A stretch of 64,000 nucleotides of DNA from an uncultured Bacteroidales bacterium (GCA_937896895.1 CALBNV010000012.1:20314-84313), one strand, 5' to 3'. Numbered from the stretch's first letter, positions 15,970 to 25,714 are shown. Notes: generated by a model not told the origin, from the sequence alone. Program-made: numbers and translations.

Positions 15970-17259
15970 ATGGGCGAATCAAGAAGAAAACAATTATTCC
16001 CGGAAGTTACCGACGAACAGTGGAACGACTGGAAATGGCAGGTCAAGAACCGTATCGAGAATCTCGACCAGCTCAAGAAATACATCAAGCTGACGGAAGA
16101 GGAGGAAGAAGGCGTGAAGAAGACCTTGCAGACACTCCGCATGGCCATCACACCTTATTACTTAAGCCTCATCAATCCAGACGACCCGCATGACCCTGTG
16201 CGCCGCCAGTGCATCCCGACAGCGGCTGAGACACACATCGCACGCGCCGACCTCCTCGACCCGTTGCATGAAGACGAAGACTCACCGGTTCCGGGTCTCA
16301 CACACCGTTATCCGGACAGAGTGCTGTTCCTCATCACTGACATGTGCTCGATGTACTGCCGTCACTGCACACGCCGCCGCTTCGCAGGCCAGAAAGACGA
16401 CGAGTCGCCGAAAGACCGCATCGAGAAAGCACTGGAATACATCGAGAAGACAGAATGTGTCCGCGACGTGTTGCTGTCAGGCGGTGACGCCTTGATGGTC
16501 AGCGACGAGAAGCTGGAGTACATCATCAGCCGTCTTCGCAAGATCAAGCACGTGGAGATTGTCCGTCTCGGAACACGCACGCCTGTCGTGTGCCCGCAGC
16601 GTATCACTCCGGCTTTGTGCGACATGCTGAAGAAATATCATCCGATTTGGATCAACACACACTTCAACCACCCGAACGAGGTGACGCCAGAGTCAGCGGC
16701 GGCATGCGCACGTCTCGCCGACGCCGGCATCCCGCTCGGCAACCAGAGCGTGTTGCTCCGCGGCATCAACGACTGCGTCTTCGTGATGAGAAACCTCGTC
16801 CACGAACTCGTGAAGATGCGCGTGAGACCTTATTATATATATCAGTGCGACCTCTCAATGGGTCTTGAACACTTCCGCACACCAGTGTCGAAGGGCATCG
16901 AGATCATCGAAGGTCTCCGCGGCCACACCTCAGGATTCTGTGTCCCGACATTCGTCGTCGATGCCCCGGGCGGCGGCGGCAAGACACCAGTCATGCCACA
17001 ATACGTCATCTCACAGTCACCGGGCAGAGTGGTCCTCCGTAACTTCGAAGGCGTCATCACGACCTACACCGAGCCGGCGGAATACCACAGCGACTGCAAC
17101 TGCCCTGAATGCCAGGCGCTTAAGAAGAAACTTGAGGCCGAGAGAGTTGAAGACGTTGACAGAAACAAACCTGTTGACGGCGTGATCACGCTCCTCGAAG
17201 GCGAAAAGATGAACATCGAACCGGCTCATCTGAAACGTCACGAACGCAACGAGAAATAA
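15970..17259 (+). CDS. kamA: Lysine 2,3-aminomutase
   Basis: A 429-residue radical SAM, PLP-dependent enzyme converting L-lysine to L-beta-lysine, the first step of the pathway. The iron-sulfur cysteines C126, C130 and C133 lie in CSMYCRHCTRRR. The SAM-binding glycine region LLSGGDAL and a PLP region near VDAPGGGGKTP are visible. The length matches bacterial KamA. It is followed by a strong hairpin and then kamB/kamC-linked genes. Confidence 0.97.
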   Translation: MGESRRKQLFPEVTDEQWNDWKWQVKNRIENLDQLKKYIKLTEEEEEGVKKTLQTLRMAITPYYLSLINPDDPHDPVRRQCIPTAAETHIARADLLDPLHEDEDSPVPGLTHRYPDRVLFLITDMCSMYCRHCTRRRFAGQKDDESPKDRIEKALEYIEKTECVRDVLLSGGDALMVSDEKLEYIISRLRKIKHVEIVRLGTRTPVVCPQRITPALCDMLKKYHPIWINTHFNHPNEVTPESAAACARLADAGIPLGNQSVLLRGINDCVFVMRNLVHELVKMRVRPYYIYQCDLSMGLEHFRTPVSKGIEIIEGLRGHTSGFCVPTFVVDAPGGGGKTPVMPQYVISQSPGRVVLRNFEGVITTYTEPAEYHSDCNCPECQALKKKLEAERVEDVDRNKPVDGVITLLEGEKMNIEPAHLKRHERNEK

Positions 17260-17274
17260 TCAATGATTCAACAA

Positions 17275-17317
17275 AAAGATTGGTCGGTTTCTTTTATTTT
17301 GATTCCGGCCAATCTTT
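17275..17317. promoter_or_regulatory. Strong intercistronic hairpin after kamA
   Basis: AAAGATTGGTCGG (17275-17287) pairs with CCGGCCAATCTTT (17305-17317) over 13 bp with one G-T wobble and a 17-base loop. No T-run follows on the plus strand, so it is more likely an mRNA-stabilising or partial-termination element than a full terminator. On the minus strand it is followed by a short T-run. Confidence 0.65.
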
Positions 17318-17341
17318 GAAATTATAAAAACACAAGTTATC

Positions 17342-17590
17342 ATGGCGCAATATAAGAGTTTCCCAAGATGGAAGGCCGGCGTGATTTTCGCCGTGCTCCA
17401 GTGGCTTGCAAGCTCGGTGCTGGTTCTGATCCTGCACCCGACAAGCGGCAGATTCGAGAACATCATTGAGGCTGGCATATATGCAATTGCAGCAGGCGTG
17501 TTGTACATCGCTTTCACATGGTTCATCGGCGAGAAAATGAAGACTGTGAAGGTCGAAGTGCCTGTTCCTGAAGAAAAGAAAGAGGAATAA
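17342..17590 (+). CDS. Small two-helix membrane protein
   Basis: An 82-residue protein with two likely membrane helices (about residues 12-32 and 43-64) and a charged C-terminus rich in Val, Pro, Lys and Glu. I do not recognise a family. It lies between kamA and kamB in the lysine operon, 19 bp before kamB, so it is probably co-expressed. A role in lysine uptake or anchoring is possible but nothing in the sequence shows it. Confidence 0.7.
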   Translation: MAQYKSFPRWKAGVIFAVLQWLASSVLVLILHPTSGRFENIIEAGIYAIAAGVLYIAFTWFIGEKMKTVKVEVPVPEEKKEE

Positions 17591-17609
17591 TCGTTTATAT
17601 TGACAATCA

Positions 17610-18614
17610 ATGCCTTTCATAAACGAACTCGTCAAATACAAAAGCTGTTCCATCGTCGGGCTTGAGAAGAACACGGGTAAGACGGTGTGTCTGAACTATG
17701 TGCTCGACCGTCTGCCCCTCGACGGAATGCGTGTTGCGGTGAGTTCCATCGGCATCGACGGCGAGACGACAGACCAGGTGACGCGAACCGCCAAGCCGGA
17801 GATAACATTGAAGGCTGACACTTTTTTTGCGACAAGCGAGAAACATTATCTGAGCAGGAAATTGGTTTCGGAGCTTATCGATGTGAGCGATGAAAGCACC
17901 TCACTCGGAAGGATCGTGACGGCGAAGGCTCTGACAAAAGGGAAGATACTGCTTTCGGGTCCTTCGTCGAACTTCGGGCTGAGACGCTGGATGAGTTCGA
18001 TGCGGAAATTCGACATTGACTTGATTCTGATTGACGGTGCGCTTTCGCGGATGAGCCTCGCGTCGCCGGCAACGAGCGAGTCGATGATTCTGTCAACGGG
18101 CGCGGCCTATTCAGCGAACATGAACACACTCGTGCAGAAGACCGCTTTCGTGGTGGAAATGATAAATCTTGACCTCACTTCCGAAGAGAACAGATTGAGA
18201 TTCAATGACATTCACGGCGGCGTGTGGGCGGTAGATGATAATGACGAACTTCATGACTTGAAGGTGACTTCGTCGCTGTCAACGAATCTCTGCACCGAAG
18301 GCATCGAACACTGCAAGACGCTATTCCTGACCGGCGCGTTGACCGACACGTTTCTGAACCACATCCGCGGAAAGCGGCTGTTCAAGGAGACGGAGGTTGT
18401 GGTCACCGACTTCACGAAGATTTTCCTCACACCTTTATTATATAGGGGCTTCGTGAGCGGCGGCGGAAAAGTAAGCGTCATGATGAAAAGCAAGCTCATC
18501 GCCGTGACAGTGAACCCGACCGCGCCCAATGGCATGGTTTTGGATTCGGAAAAACTTTGTGAAACACTTTCGGAAGCAATCAACCTTCCGGTTTATGATT
18601 TGATGAAAAACTGA
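17610..18614 (+). CDS. kamB: Lysine 5,6-aminomutase reactivase subunit KamB
   Basis: A 334-residue protein with a P-loop GLEKNTGKT at residues 17-25 and further GTPase/ATPase-like segments (ILIDGALSRMSLASPATSES). It matches KamB of lysine-fermentation clusters, which acts with KamC to reactivate the B12-dependent lysine 5,6-aminomutase. The stop codon overlaps the kamC start (TGATG), so the two are translationally coupled. Assignment rests on the P-loop, size and conserved placement next to kamC. Confidence 0.82.
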   Translation: MPFINELVKYKSCSIVGLEKNTGKTVCLNYVLDRLPLDGMRVAVSSIGIDGETTDQVTRTAKPEITLKADTFFATSEKHYLSRKLVSELIDVSDESTSLGRIVTAKALTKGKILLSGPSSNFGLRRWMSSMRKFDIDLILIDGALSRMSLASPATSESMILSTGAAYSANMNTLVQKTAFVVEMINLDLTSEENRLRFNDIHGGVWAVDDNDELHDLKVTSSLSTNLCTEGIEHCKTLFLTGALTDTFLNHIRGKRLFKETEVVVTDFTKIFLTPLLYRGFVSGGGKVSVMMKSKLIAVTVNPTAPNGMVLDSEKLCETLSEAINLPVYDLMKN

Positions 18615-19957
18615 TGCGACTGAAACAACTCATAGATTCACCCTGCGGTCTGAAATACATGATCGACAACCTCGAAACGCATTCGGGCTATACGCGCCGT
18701 CTGCTTCTCGATTCGGAAATGCCGAAGAACGAATTCGAGATTGAGACAAAATATCAAATCCTGAAAGAGTTCTATGATGTTGTAAATCAGAAGGAAAGCC
18801 TTAGTCAAATCAATACCTTGCAATTCAAGCTCTGTAATCTGAAAGAGATTCAGGGGACAATAAACCATCTTAAAAACAAATATATCTTGGACGACATCGA
18901 GTTGTTCGAGGTGAAATATTTGGCGATTCTTTCGTCGGACATACAAGTCATAATTGGCAAACTGCATTTGGACGGTTGCGTTTTCATTCCAAATCTCGAA
19001 GATGTCATAAACATCCTTGACCCTGATGGCATGAAAATTGCGACGTTTTATATATACGACTCTTACAATGAGCGGTTGAAGGAACTACGCCGTTTGATGA
19101 AGGAGAAAGAGGAGTTTGACGAGGCGTTGTTTGCCGAGGCCAACTCAATCGAGGACGAGGTGAGAGCCAGACTTTCGATGCAGCTTTCAAGATACGCCGA
19201 CGACCTTGATGCGGCGCAGAAGGCGTTGGCGTTCATCGACTTGAACCTTGCGAAGGCGTTTCAGATGATTAAGATGAACCTTGTGTTCCCGACCATCTCG
19301 CATGACGGCGAGACGGAATACAAAGGGATGTTCAACCCGGAGGTGAAAGAAATCGTTGGCGAAGATTATCAGCCGATTTCCATAAAATTCGGCACACGTC
19401 CGACGATAATCATGGGGACCAACATGGGCGGCAAGACGGTTGTTCTGAAGACCTTGGCGTTGTGCCAGTATCTTTTCCAATACGGCTTCGGCATCCCTGC
19501 TGCGGAGGCGAAGATAATGATACAGAGTGACTTGTTCCTCTGCACGACGGATGAACAGTCGGTGCGGAAAGGCTTGTCGTCGTTTGCCGCAGAGATGAAA
19601 AACATCGATGAGATTGTCAGGACGTCGAGAAGCCGGGGCGGTTTCCTGGCCTTGGTTGATGAGCCGGCGCGCACAACCAACCCTACGGAAGGCACGGCGT
19701 TGGTGTCGGCGTTGGTGAAGGTGCTTCAGGATAAAAAGATCAGTCTGATAATCGTAACGCATTATAACATAAATACATACAACAACCGTTGTCTTCGTGT
19801 CAGAGGTTTTGAGAACGGCAGGATGAACTACGAACTCGTTGAAGTGAGTGACGGCGAGGTGCCGCACGAGGCATTGAACATAGCGGAGAGTCTGGGCATT
19901 GACAGTGAATGGATTGAGGAGGCGAGGAAAGTGGTCGAATTTGACCACTTTAAATAA
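18614..19957 (+). CDS. kamC: Lysine 5,6-aminomutase reactivase ATPase KamC (MutS-like)
   Basis: A 447-residue protein with a MutS-type ATPase domain: Walker A GTNMGGKT (268-275), a Q-loop-like segment and Walker B LALVDEPARTTNP (DE at 349-350). The N-terminal half is helical and lacks MutS mismatch-recognition features. This is the KamC family found in lysine-fermentation clusters. Its final A is shared with the start codon of the next gene, a RhuM protein (TAATG), so the inserted island begins exactly at its stop codon. Confidence 0.85.
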   Translation: MRLKQLIDSPCGLKYMIDNLETHSGYTRRLLLDSEMPKNEFEIETKYQILKEFYDVVNQKESLSQINTLQFKLCNLKEIQGTINHLKNKYILDDIELFEVKYLAILSSDIQVIIGKLHLDGCVFIPNLEDVINILDPDGMKIATFYIYDSYNERLKELRRLMKEKEEFDEALFAEANSIEDEVRARLSMQLSRYADDLDAAQKALAFIDLNLAKAFQMIKMNLVFPTISHDGETEYKGMFNPEVKEIVGEDYQPISIKFGTRPTIIMGTNMGGKTVVLKTLALCQYLFQYGFGIPAAEAKIMIQSDLFLCTTDEQSVRKGLSSFAAEMKNIDEIVRTSRSRGGFLALVDEPARTTNPTEGTALVSALVKVLQDKKISLIIVTHYNINTYNNRCLRVRGFENGRMNYELVEVSDGEVPHEALNIAESLGIDSEWIEEARKVVEFDHFK

Positions 19958-21009
19958 TGTTGAAAATTATGAAAGGAAAGAAAGACATATCGGCTGAAGG
20001 AGCTTCCAATAACTCATTGGTTGGAGCTAATTCGCGCATGATTCTATTCAAGACTGATGATGAACAGGTTAGCGTTGATGTGCTGTTTGCAGAAGAAACA
20101 GTGTGGTTAACTATTGAATCAATGTCGCAGTTGTTTGACAAATCAAGATCAACTATTAACGAGCATATTCTGAATATTTTTAAAGAAGGAGAACTCCATG
20201 AAGAAGATGTGTTGAGAAAAATCGGAAATTCCGATTTTTCCACCAAGCCTACTAATTTTTACAATCTCGATGTGATTATCAGTGTCGGTTATCGTGTTAA
20301 ATCATTACGCGGCACGCAGTTTCGTCAATGGGCTACGAAGCGTTTGAATGAATATATCCGCAAGGGTTTCACTATTGATGATGAAAGGTTGAAGAATCTT
20401 GGCGGAGGCGGTTATTGGAAGGAATTGCTCGAAAGAATCCGTGACATTCGTTCTTCTGAAAAAGTCTTTTATCGCCAAGTGCTTGATATATATGCTACAA
20501 GTGTTGATTATAATCCGAAGTCAGATGTCTCGGTTGAATTTTTCAAGCGTGTCCAAAACAAGATTCATTATGCAGTTCATGGACAAACTGCCTCCGAAGT
20601 GATTTTCAGTCGTGCCGACGCGGAATTGGCTTTTATGGGATTGAAAAGTTTCGAGGGAAGCCGGCCTCATTTGAAAGATGCCGTTGTCGCAAAAAATTAT
20701 TTGGATGAAAAAGAGTTGAGAGCCATGGGGCAGATCGTCAGTGGATATCTTGATTTTGCAGAACGACAGGCGGAAAAGGAAATCCCGATGACAATGAAAG
20801 ACTGGGCGCAGCATCTTGATAGGATTTTGACTTCTACCGGCGAACAGCTTATGGATGGAAATGGCTCTGTAAGTCACAAAAAGGCGATGGAAAAAGCGAC
20901 GAATGAGTATAGGAAATATCAGCAGAAGACTTTAAGTGAAGTGGAAACGGCTTTCTTGGAGTCGGTGGAAAAATTGAATAGACAAACGAGGTTGTTAACA
21001 AATAATTGA
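19957..21009 (+). CDS. RhuM-family protein
   Basis: A 350-residue RhuM (virulence protein) family member. It has an N-terminal DNA-binding-like region (VWLTIESMSQLFDKSRSTINEH), the conserved YNLDVIISVGYRVKS and FRQWATKRLNEYIRKGF segments and a Fic/DOC-like middle. RhuM genes are often found in defence and mobile islands; the biochemical role is not established. It begins at the kamC stop codon (TAATG); an alternative ATG is at 19969. It is A/T-richer than the kam genes and is the first gene of a three-gene island between kamC and kamD. Confidence 0.88.
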   Translation: MLKIMKGKKDISAEGASNNSLVGANSRMILFKTDDEQVSVDVLFAEETVWLTIESMSQLFDKSRSTINEHILNIFKEGELHEEDVLRKIGNSDFSTKPTNFYNLDVIISVGYRVKSLRGTQFRQWATKRLNEYIRKGFTIDDERLKNLGGGGYWKELLERIRDIRSSEKVFYRQVLDIYATSVDYNPKSDVSVEFFKRVQNKIHYAVHGQTASEVIFSRADAELAFMGLKSFEGSRPHLKDAVVAKNYLDEKELRAMGQIVSGYLDFAERQAEKEIPMTMKDWAQHLDRILTSTGEQLMDGNGSVSHKKAMEKATNEYRKYQQKTLSEVETAFLESVEKLNRQTRLLTNN

Positions 21010-21010
21010 C

Positions 21011-21145
21011 ATGGCAAAGGTGATGGTCGTTGATAATGAAGTTGGTTTAATTATGGCGAATTCGACACAATTAAACCTATCGAATTCGAGGGGTTTGGAA
21101 AATAGGGGGTCGAATTCGACCCATGTAAAGAAAGGAGATTGCTGA
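21011..21145 (+). CDS. Possible 44-residue ORF with three TCGAATTCGA copies
   Basis: An ATG two bases after the RhuM stop opens a 44-codon frame (MAKVMVVDNEVGLIMANS...). It contains three copies of cgaattcga (about 21057, 21080 and 21110), each encoding Asn-Ser, and the third lies in a perfect 16-bp palindrome GGGTCGAATTCGACCC (21107-21122). It may be a small peptide gene or only a repeat-bearing spacer. No homologue is known to me. Confidence 0.3.
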   Translation: MAKVMVVDNEVGLIMANSTQLNLSNSRGLENRGSNSTHVKKGDC

Positions 21146-21267
21146 AATAAAGAGTGTGAAGGTGATAGAAGAATTGAAACTTATTGAAATATAGAGATTT
21201 ATAACGAAAACAAGTGTTAAATGTACCGAAATCGGTATAATTAAGAATTTGAATAAATAATATAAAT

Positions 21268-23076
21268 ATGGCAGAAAAATATAGTCCATCGAATTATTCA
21301 ATTGAGCAGATTTTGAATTTTATCAAGTCTGGCGAAATTGCCATCCCTGAAATACAGCGTCCGTTTGTTTGGAAACCTAAACAAGTTCGTGATTTGATAG
21401 ATTCACTTTATACAGGCTATCCGACTGGTTATTTGATCATATCTCAAAATCCCAATATGAAATTGAAAGATGGTTCAATTTCTGAAGGAAAAAAGATAAT
21501 GATTGATGGACAACAACGTGTTACATCCTTAATGACTGCCATAGCTGGTTTTGAAGTGGTAAATTCAAATTTTACCAGAAAACGTATTAAAATATCATTT
21601 AATCCTTTTGCCACGGAAGAAGATGAGCGATTCAAGGTGCAGGATAACGCCATTTTGAAAGATAAAAGATGGATAGCCGATATTGCAGACTTATTTGTTC
21701 CGGATTTCGATTCGTATTCTTTTATTCAAGAATACTGCGAAAAAAATTCTGATATTCAGCCAAAAGAATTAAATAAAAAAATCACCCAACTGTTGAGCAT
21801 AAGAAATCGGCAAATTGGTGTAATCACTCTTGATAAGGATTTGACTATCGATGAAGTTACAGAAATTTTCATTCGAATTAACAATCAAGGTGCAAAATTG
21901 AATCAAGCCGATTTCGCCATGTCAAAAATTGCTGCGAATAGTAAATACAGTGGAAATATTCTTAGAAAAGCTGTTGATTACTTTTCGCATTTGGCCATTG
22001 AGCCTAATTGGTACGATGAAATGCAAAAAGACAAAGACTTTATGGCTACTGACTATGCACAGAAACTCAAATGGTTGAAAGATGATAGGGAAGATATTTT
22101 CGACCCTGATTATGGTGATATTTTGCGAGTCTCTTTTATGTATAAATTCGGTCGTGGCAAAATGAAAGATTTGGTTAGTCTGTTAGGTGGCCGTGATTTT
22201 GAAACCCGTGATTATAAAGAAGAAATCGCAGAACAATCATTTAGTAATTTGCGGCAAGGCGTCATGTCTTTTATGAGTGAATTTTCATTTACGAATTTTG
22301 TTTTGGCAATTAAATCGGCTGGTTTCGTGTCAAGCAAATTGATTAATTCTCAAATGACATTAGACTTTGCCTATACATTATATCTTTTGCTGAATGATGA
22401 CAAGAATATTGACAAGACAAAGATAAAGCATTATGTTTCAAAATGGTATGTTCTTTCGACTTTGACAAGTAGATATATAACTTCACCAGAAACGGTGATG
22501 GATAAAGATATTAGAAGAATTACTGAAAAAGGTTTCATTGAATTTTTGAAAGAGAATGAAGAAGCTGAACTTTCTGATACTTTCTGGAATGTTGGTTTGG
22601 TTCAAAATCTTGAAACCTCAGCCGTCAACAGTCCGTTTTTTAATACATTTTTGGCTTCTCAAATTTATAATAGTGAAGACTCCTTGTTTATGAAGAGTGT
22701 TAAGGTGCGTGATTTGGTTACTACTATGGGAGATGTCCATCATATTTTCCCCAAGAAGTATCTTCAAAACAGTGGAATAAACGACAAAGCCAAATATAAT
22801 CAGATAGCCAACTTTACCTATTTCGATACCCAAAACAATATTTCGGTAGGTGAAAAAGCACCAAATGAGTATTTCGGGGTTGTGTTTGGTCAATGTGATA
22901 CGAAGAATTGTGCTTTTGGAGATATAGATAATAAAGAAGCACTGGAGAAGAATTTGAAAATGAATTGCATACCATTGGATATTGTGTCGATGGATTATAC
23001 GCGTTATGATGATTTCCTTTTAGAACGTCGAAAACTAATGGCGGCAAAAATTAAGGATTATTATTATTCATTGTAA
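21268..23076 (+). CDS. DUF262 / HNH-type nuclease (GmrSD-like)
   Basis: A 602-residue protein. The N-terminal DUF262 domain carries IPEIQRPFVWKPKQVRDLIDSL and the DGQQR motif (in MIDGQQRVTSL), the nucleotide-binding site of GmrS-like proteins. The C-terminal part has a DVHHIFPKKYL ... NQIANFTYFD segment, which fits the DUF1524 HNH nuclease of GmrD. Together this is the one-chain arrangement of type IV modification-dependent restriction enzymes. It lies in the kamC-kamD island, with yhcG 13 bp downstream. Confidence 0.85.
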   Translation: MAEKYSPSNYSIEQILNFIKSGEIAIPEIQRPFVWKPKQVRDLIDSLYTGYPTGYLIISQNPNMKLKDGSISEGKKIMIDGQQRVTSLMTAIAGFEVVNSNFTRKRIKISFNPFATEEDERFKVQDNAILKDKRWIADIADLFVPDFDSYSFIQEYCEKNSDIQPKELNKKITQLLSIRNRQIGVITLDKDLTIDEVTEIFIRINNQGAKLNQADFAMSKIAANSKYSGNILRKAVDYFSHLAIEPNWYDEMQKDKDFMATDYAQKLKWLKDDREDIFDPDYGDILRVSFMYKFGRGKMKDLVSLLGGRDFETRDYKEEIAEQSFSNLRQGVMSFMSEFSFTNFVLAIKSAGFVSSKLINSQMTLDFAYTLYLLLNDDKNIDKTKIKHYVSKWYVLSTLTSRYITSPETVMDKDIRRITEKGFIEFLKENEEAELSDTFWNVGLVQNLETSAVNSPFFNTFLASQIYNSEDSLFMKSVKVRDLVTTMGDVHHIFPKKYLQNSGINDKAKYNQIANFTYFDTQNNISVGEKAPNEYFGVVFGQCDTKNCAFGDIDNKEALEKNLKMNCIPLDIVSMDYTRYDDFLLERRKLMAAKIKDYYYSL

Positions 23077-23089
23077 TTATCAGGATTAT

Positions 23090-24142
23090 ATGTCAACTAT
23101 GAAACCCATATCAAACAACACACCAACTTCCGCATCAGAAAACGGGACTCCTGTTTCGTTCTTCTCCGAAGTGCGTCAAATAATTGACGAGGCCCGCAGC
23201 AACGCCGTGCGAAGCGTGGATTTCTGCCGGGTGATGATGTATTGGAATATCGGAAAACGTATTTTTGAAGAGAAACAGCATGGGAAGGATAGGGCTGAAT
23301 ACGGGAGCTATCTGATTAAGAATCTTGCTGAAAATCTGGAACCAGAATACGGAAGCGGATTTTCTATGCGTCAATTGGAGAGATCAAGAAAATTCTATCG
23401 GTTGTATTCAATTGCGTCCGCACTGCGGACGCAATTGAATTGGTCTCAGTATAAACTACTTATATCAATTGACGATTCTGATAAGCGTGAATATTACGAG
23501 CTTGAAGCAGTCAATAATTGCTGGACGGGACGAGAACTGGAACGCCAGATCAATTCCATGCTTTACGAAAGGCTTTTGCTAAGCAATGACAAGGAAAGCG
23601 TTTTGGCTGTGGCACGCAAACAACGTATTCCGCAAAGTCCAAAAGAGATTATCAAAGACCCGATGGTTCTTGAATTTCTTGGTTTGGAAAGAAAAGCAAA
23701 ATATTATGAGAGTGATTTGGAAAATGCTTTAATTACTCATTTACAAAAGTTTATGCTTGAATTGGGTAATGGATTTGCTTTTGTTGCCCGTCAAAAACGC
23801 ATACTGATAGAAGATGATGAGTTTTTTGTGGATTTGGTGTTTTACAATCGGATTTTGCGTTGTTTCGTGTTGTTTGAATTGAAAACAGATAAATTAACGC
23901 ATCAGGATTTAGGGCAGTTGCAAATGTATGTCAATTATTTTGATAGGATTGAAAAACTGCCGGAAGAGAATAATACGATAGGCGTTTTGCTTTGCACAAG
24001 CAAAAATGATACGGCCGTCAGAATGACATTGCCGGAAGACAATAAAACGATATTGGCATCACAATATTCGCTATATTTGCCGACTGAAGAACAGCTTAAA
24101 AGAGAAATAGAAGAAGTTAAAAACATAATAGAAAGTAAATAA
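23090..24142 (+). CDS. YhcG-type PD-(D/E)xK nuclease (DUF1016)
   Basis: A 350-residue YhcG/DUF1016 protein. The N-terminal half has MYWNIGKRIFEEKQHGKDRAEYG and FSMRQLERSRKFY. The C-terminal nuclease domain has D(L)VFYNR, LFELKTDKLTHQDLGQLQMYVNYFD with the ExK motif. These nucleases occur in restriction and defence islands; target is unknown. It ends 18 bp before kamD, so kamD is probably transcribed together with the island. Confidence 0.88.
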   Translation: MSTMKPISNNTPTSASENGTPVSFFSEVRQIIDEARSNAVRSVDFCRVMMYWNIGKRIFEEKQHGKDRAEYGSYLIKNLAENLEPEYGSGFSMRQLERSRKFYRLYSIASALRTQLNWSQYKLLISIDDSDKREYYELEAVNNCWTGRELERQINSMLYERLLLSNDKESVLAVARKQRIPQSPKEIIKDPMVLEFLGLERKAKYYESDLENALITHLQKFMLELGNGFAFVARQKRILIEDDEFFVDLVFYNRILRCFVLFELKTDKLTHQDLGQLQMYVNYFDRIEKLPEENNTIGVLLCTSKNDTAVRMTLPEDNKTILASQYSLYLPTEEQLKREIEEVKNIIESK

Positions 24143-24160
24143 CAATCAAAATACAGTATT

Positions 24161-25714
24161 ATGACAAGCAAATTAGGACTTGATTTTAACAAGGTCGCGC
24201 AGGCTCGTCAGCTTGCGAAGAACATTGCCGAAGACGTTCAGTCTTTCGTTGAACAGTACACAACCGTCGCCGTGGAGCGCACACTCTGCCGCCTGATGGG
24301 TATCGACGGCGTTGACGCCAACCAGGTGCCGCTGCCGAATGTCGTCGTAGAGACGTTGAAAGACAAGGGTGTCCTCAACGAGGGCGCGTTGTTCTTCATC
24401 GCCAACGCAATGATTCAGACGGGATTGAAACCGCAGCAGATCGCCGAGCAGGTGGCCGAGGGCAAGCTCGACATCACCAAGGTCGTCACCCGCGACGCGA
24501 AGAAGATTGCGGAGACGCTGCAGCCTGTCGTCGATGAGAACGTGGCCCGCATCCGCGCACGTCACGACCGCCGCGACCAGTATCTCAACACCATCGGCGA
24601 AGGCCCGAAGCCTTACCTTTACATCATCGTCGCCACAGGTAACATCTACGAGGACGTCGTCCAGGCCGTTGCTGGTGCGCGTCAGGGCGCCGATGTCATC
24701 GCCGTCATCCGCACCACTGGCCAGAGCCTGCTCGACTACGTGCCTTACGGCGCGACGACTGAAGGCTTCGGCGGCACCTTCGCCACACAGGAGAACTTCC
24801 GCATCATGCGCAAGGCTCTCGACGAAGTGGGCGAGGAGCTCGGCCGTTACATCCGCCTCTGCAACTACTGCTCAGGCCTCTGCATGCCAGAAATCGCCGT
24901 CATGGGCGCATTCGAAGGCCTCGACGTCATGCTCAACGACGCACTCTACGGCATCCTCTTCCGCGACATCAACATGCAGCGCACCTTGGTTGACCAGTAT
25001 ATGTCACGCATTATCAACGGCTTCGCCGGCGTCATCATCAACACGGGTGAAGACAACTACCTCACCACCGCCGACGCCGTCGAGGCTGCTCACACCGTCC
25101 TCGCCTCCGACCTCATCAACGAACAGCTCGCTTTCATGGCGGGACTGAAAGAGGAACAGATGGGTCTCGGCCACGCCTTCGAGATGGACCCGATGCTTGA
25201 AAACGGCTTCCTCCTCGAACTCGCACAGGCTCAGATGACACGCGAGATCTTCCCGAAGGCGACGCTGAAATACATGCCTCCGACCAAGTTCATGACAGGC
25301 AACATCTTCCGCGGCCACATCCAGGACGCCTTGTTCAACATGATCGGCATCTGGACGAACCAGGGCATACAGCTCCTCGGAATGCCGACGGAGGCGATTC
25401 ACACCCCGTTCATGAGCGACCGTTATCTCTCTATCGAGAACGCGAAATACATCTTCAACAACATGCGCAGCATCGGCGACGAGATGCAGTTCAAGGAAGG
25501 CGGCATCTGCCGTGAACGCGCCAAGTTGGTGCTCGACAACACGATAGCTCTTCTCGAAGAAATCAACAAGGAAGGTCTCTTCACCGCTCTCGAAAAAGGC
25601 ATCTTCGGCGACGTGAAACGTCCGAAGAACGGCGGCAAGGGGCTTGAAGGCGTCACGATGAAAGGTGACAACTACTACAACCCGTTCGTGGAAATCATGA
25701 AAGGAAAGAGATAG
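24161..25714 (+). CDS. kamD: Lysine 5,6-aminomutase alpha subunit
   Basis: A 517-residue KamD, the large subunit of the PLP- and adenosylcobalamin-dependent lysine 5,6-aminomutase, which moves the epsilon-amino group of beta-lysine to give 3,5-diaminohexanoate. The TIM-barrel sequence is well preserved throughout (for example RTTGQSLLDYVPYG and NYCSGLCMPEIAVMGAFEG). Codon use is strongly C-ending as in kamA, unlike the A/T-rich island before it. The beta subunit KamE is not next door but 28 kb downstream. Confidence 0.96.
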   Translation: MTSKLGLDFNKVAQARQLAKNIAEDVQSFVEQYTTVAVERTLCRLMGIDGVDANQVPLPNVVVETLKDKGVLNEGALFFIANAMIQTGLKPQQIAEQVAEGKLDITKVVTRDAKKIAETLQPVVDENVARIRARHDRRDQYLNTIGEGPKPYLYIIVATGNIYEDVVQAVAGARQGADVIAVIRTTGQSLLDYVPYGATTEGFGGTFATQENFRIMRKALDEVGEELGRYIRLCNYCSGLCMPEIAVMGAFEGLDVMLNDALYGILFRDINMQRTLVDQYMSRIINGFAGVIINTGEDNYLTTADAVEAAHTVLASDLINEQLAFMAGLKEEQMGLGHAFEMDPMLENGFLLELAQAQMTREIFPKATLKYMPPTKFMTGNIFRGHIQDALFNMIGIWTNQGIQLLGMPTEAIHTPFMSDRYLSIENAKYIFNNMRSIGDEMQFKEGGICRERAKLVLDNTIALLEEINKEGLFTALEKGIFGDVKRPKNGGKGLEGVTMKGDNYYNPFVEIMKGKR

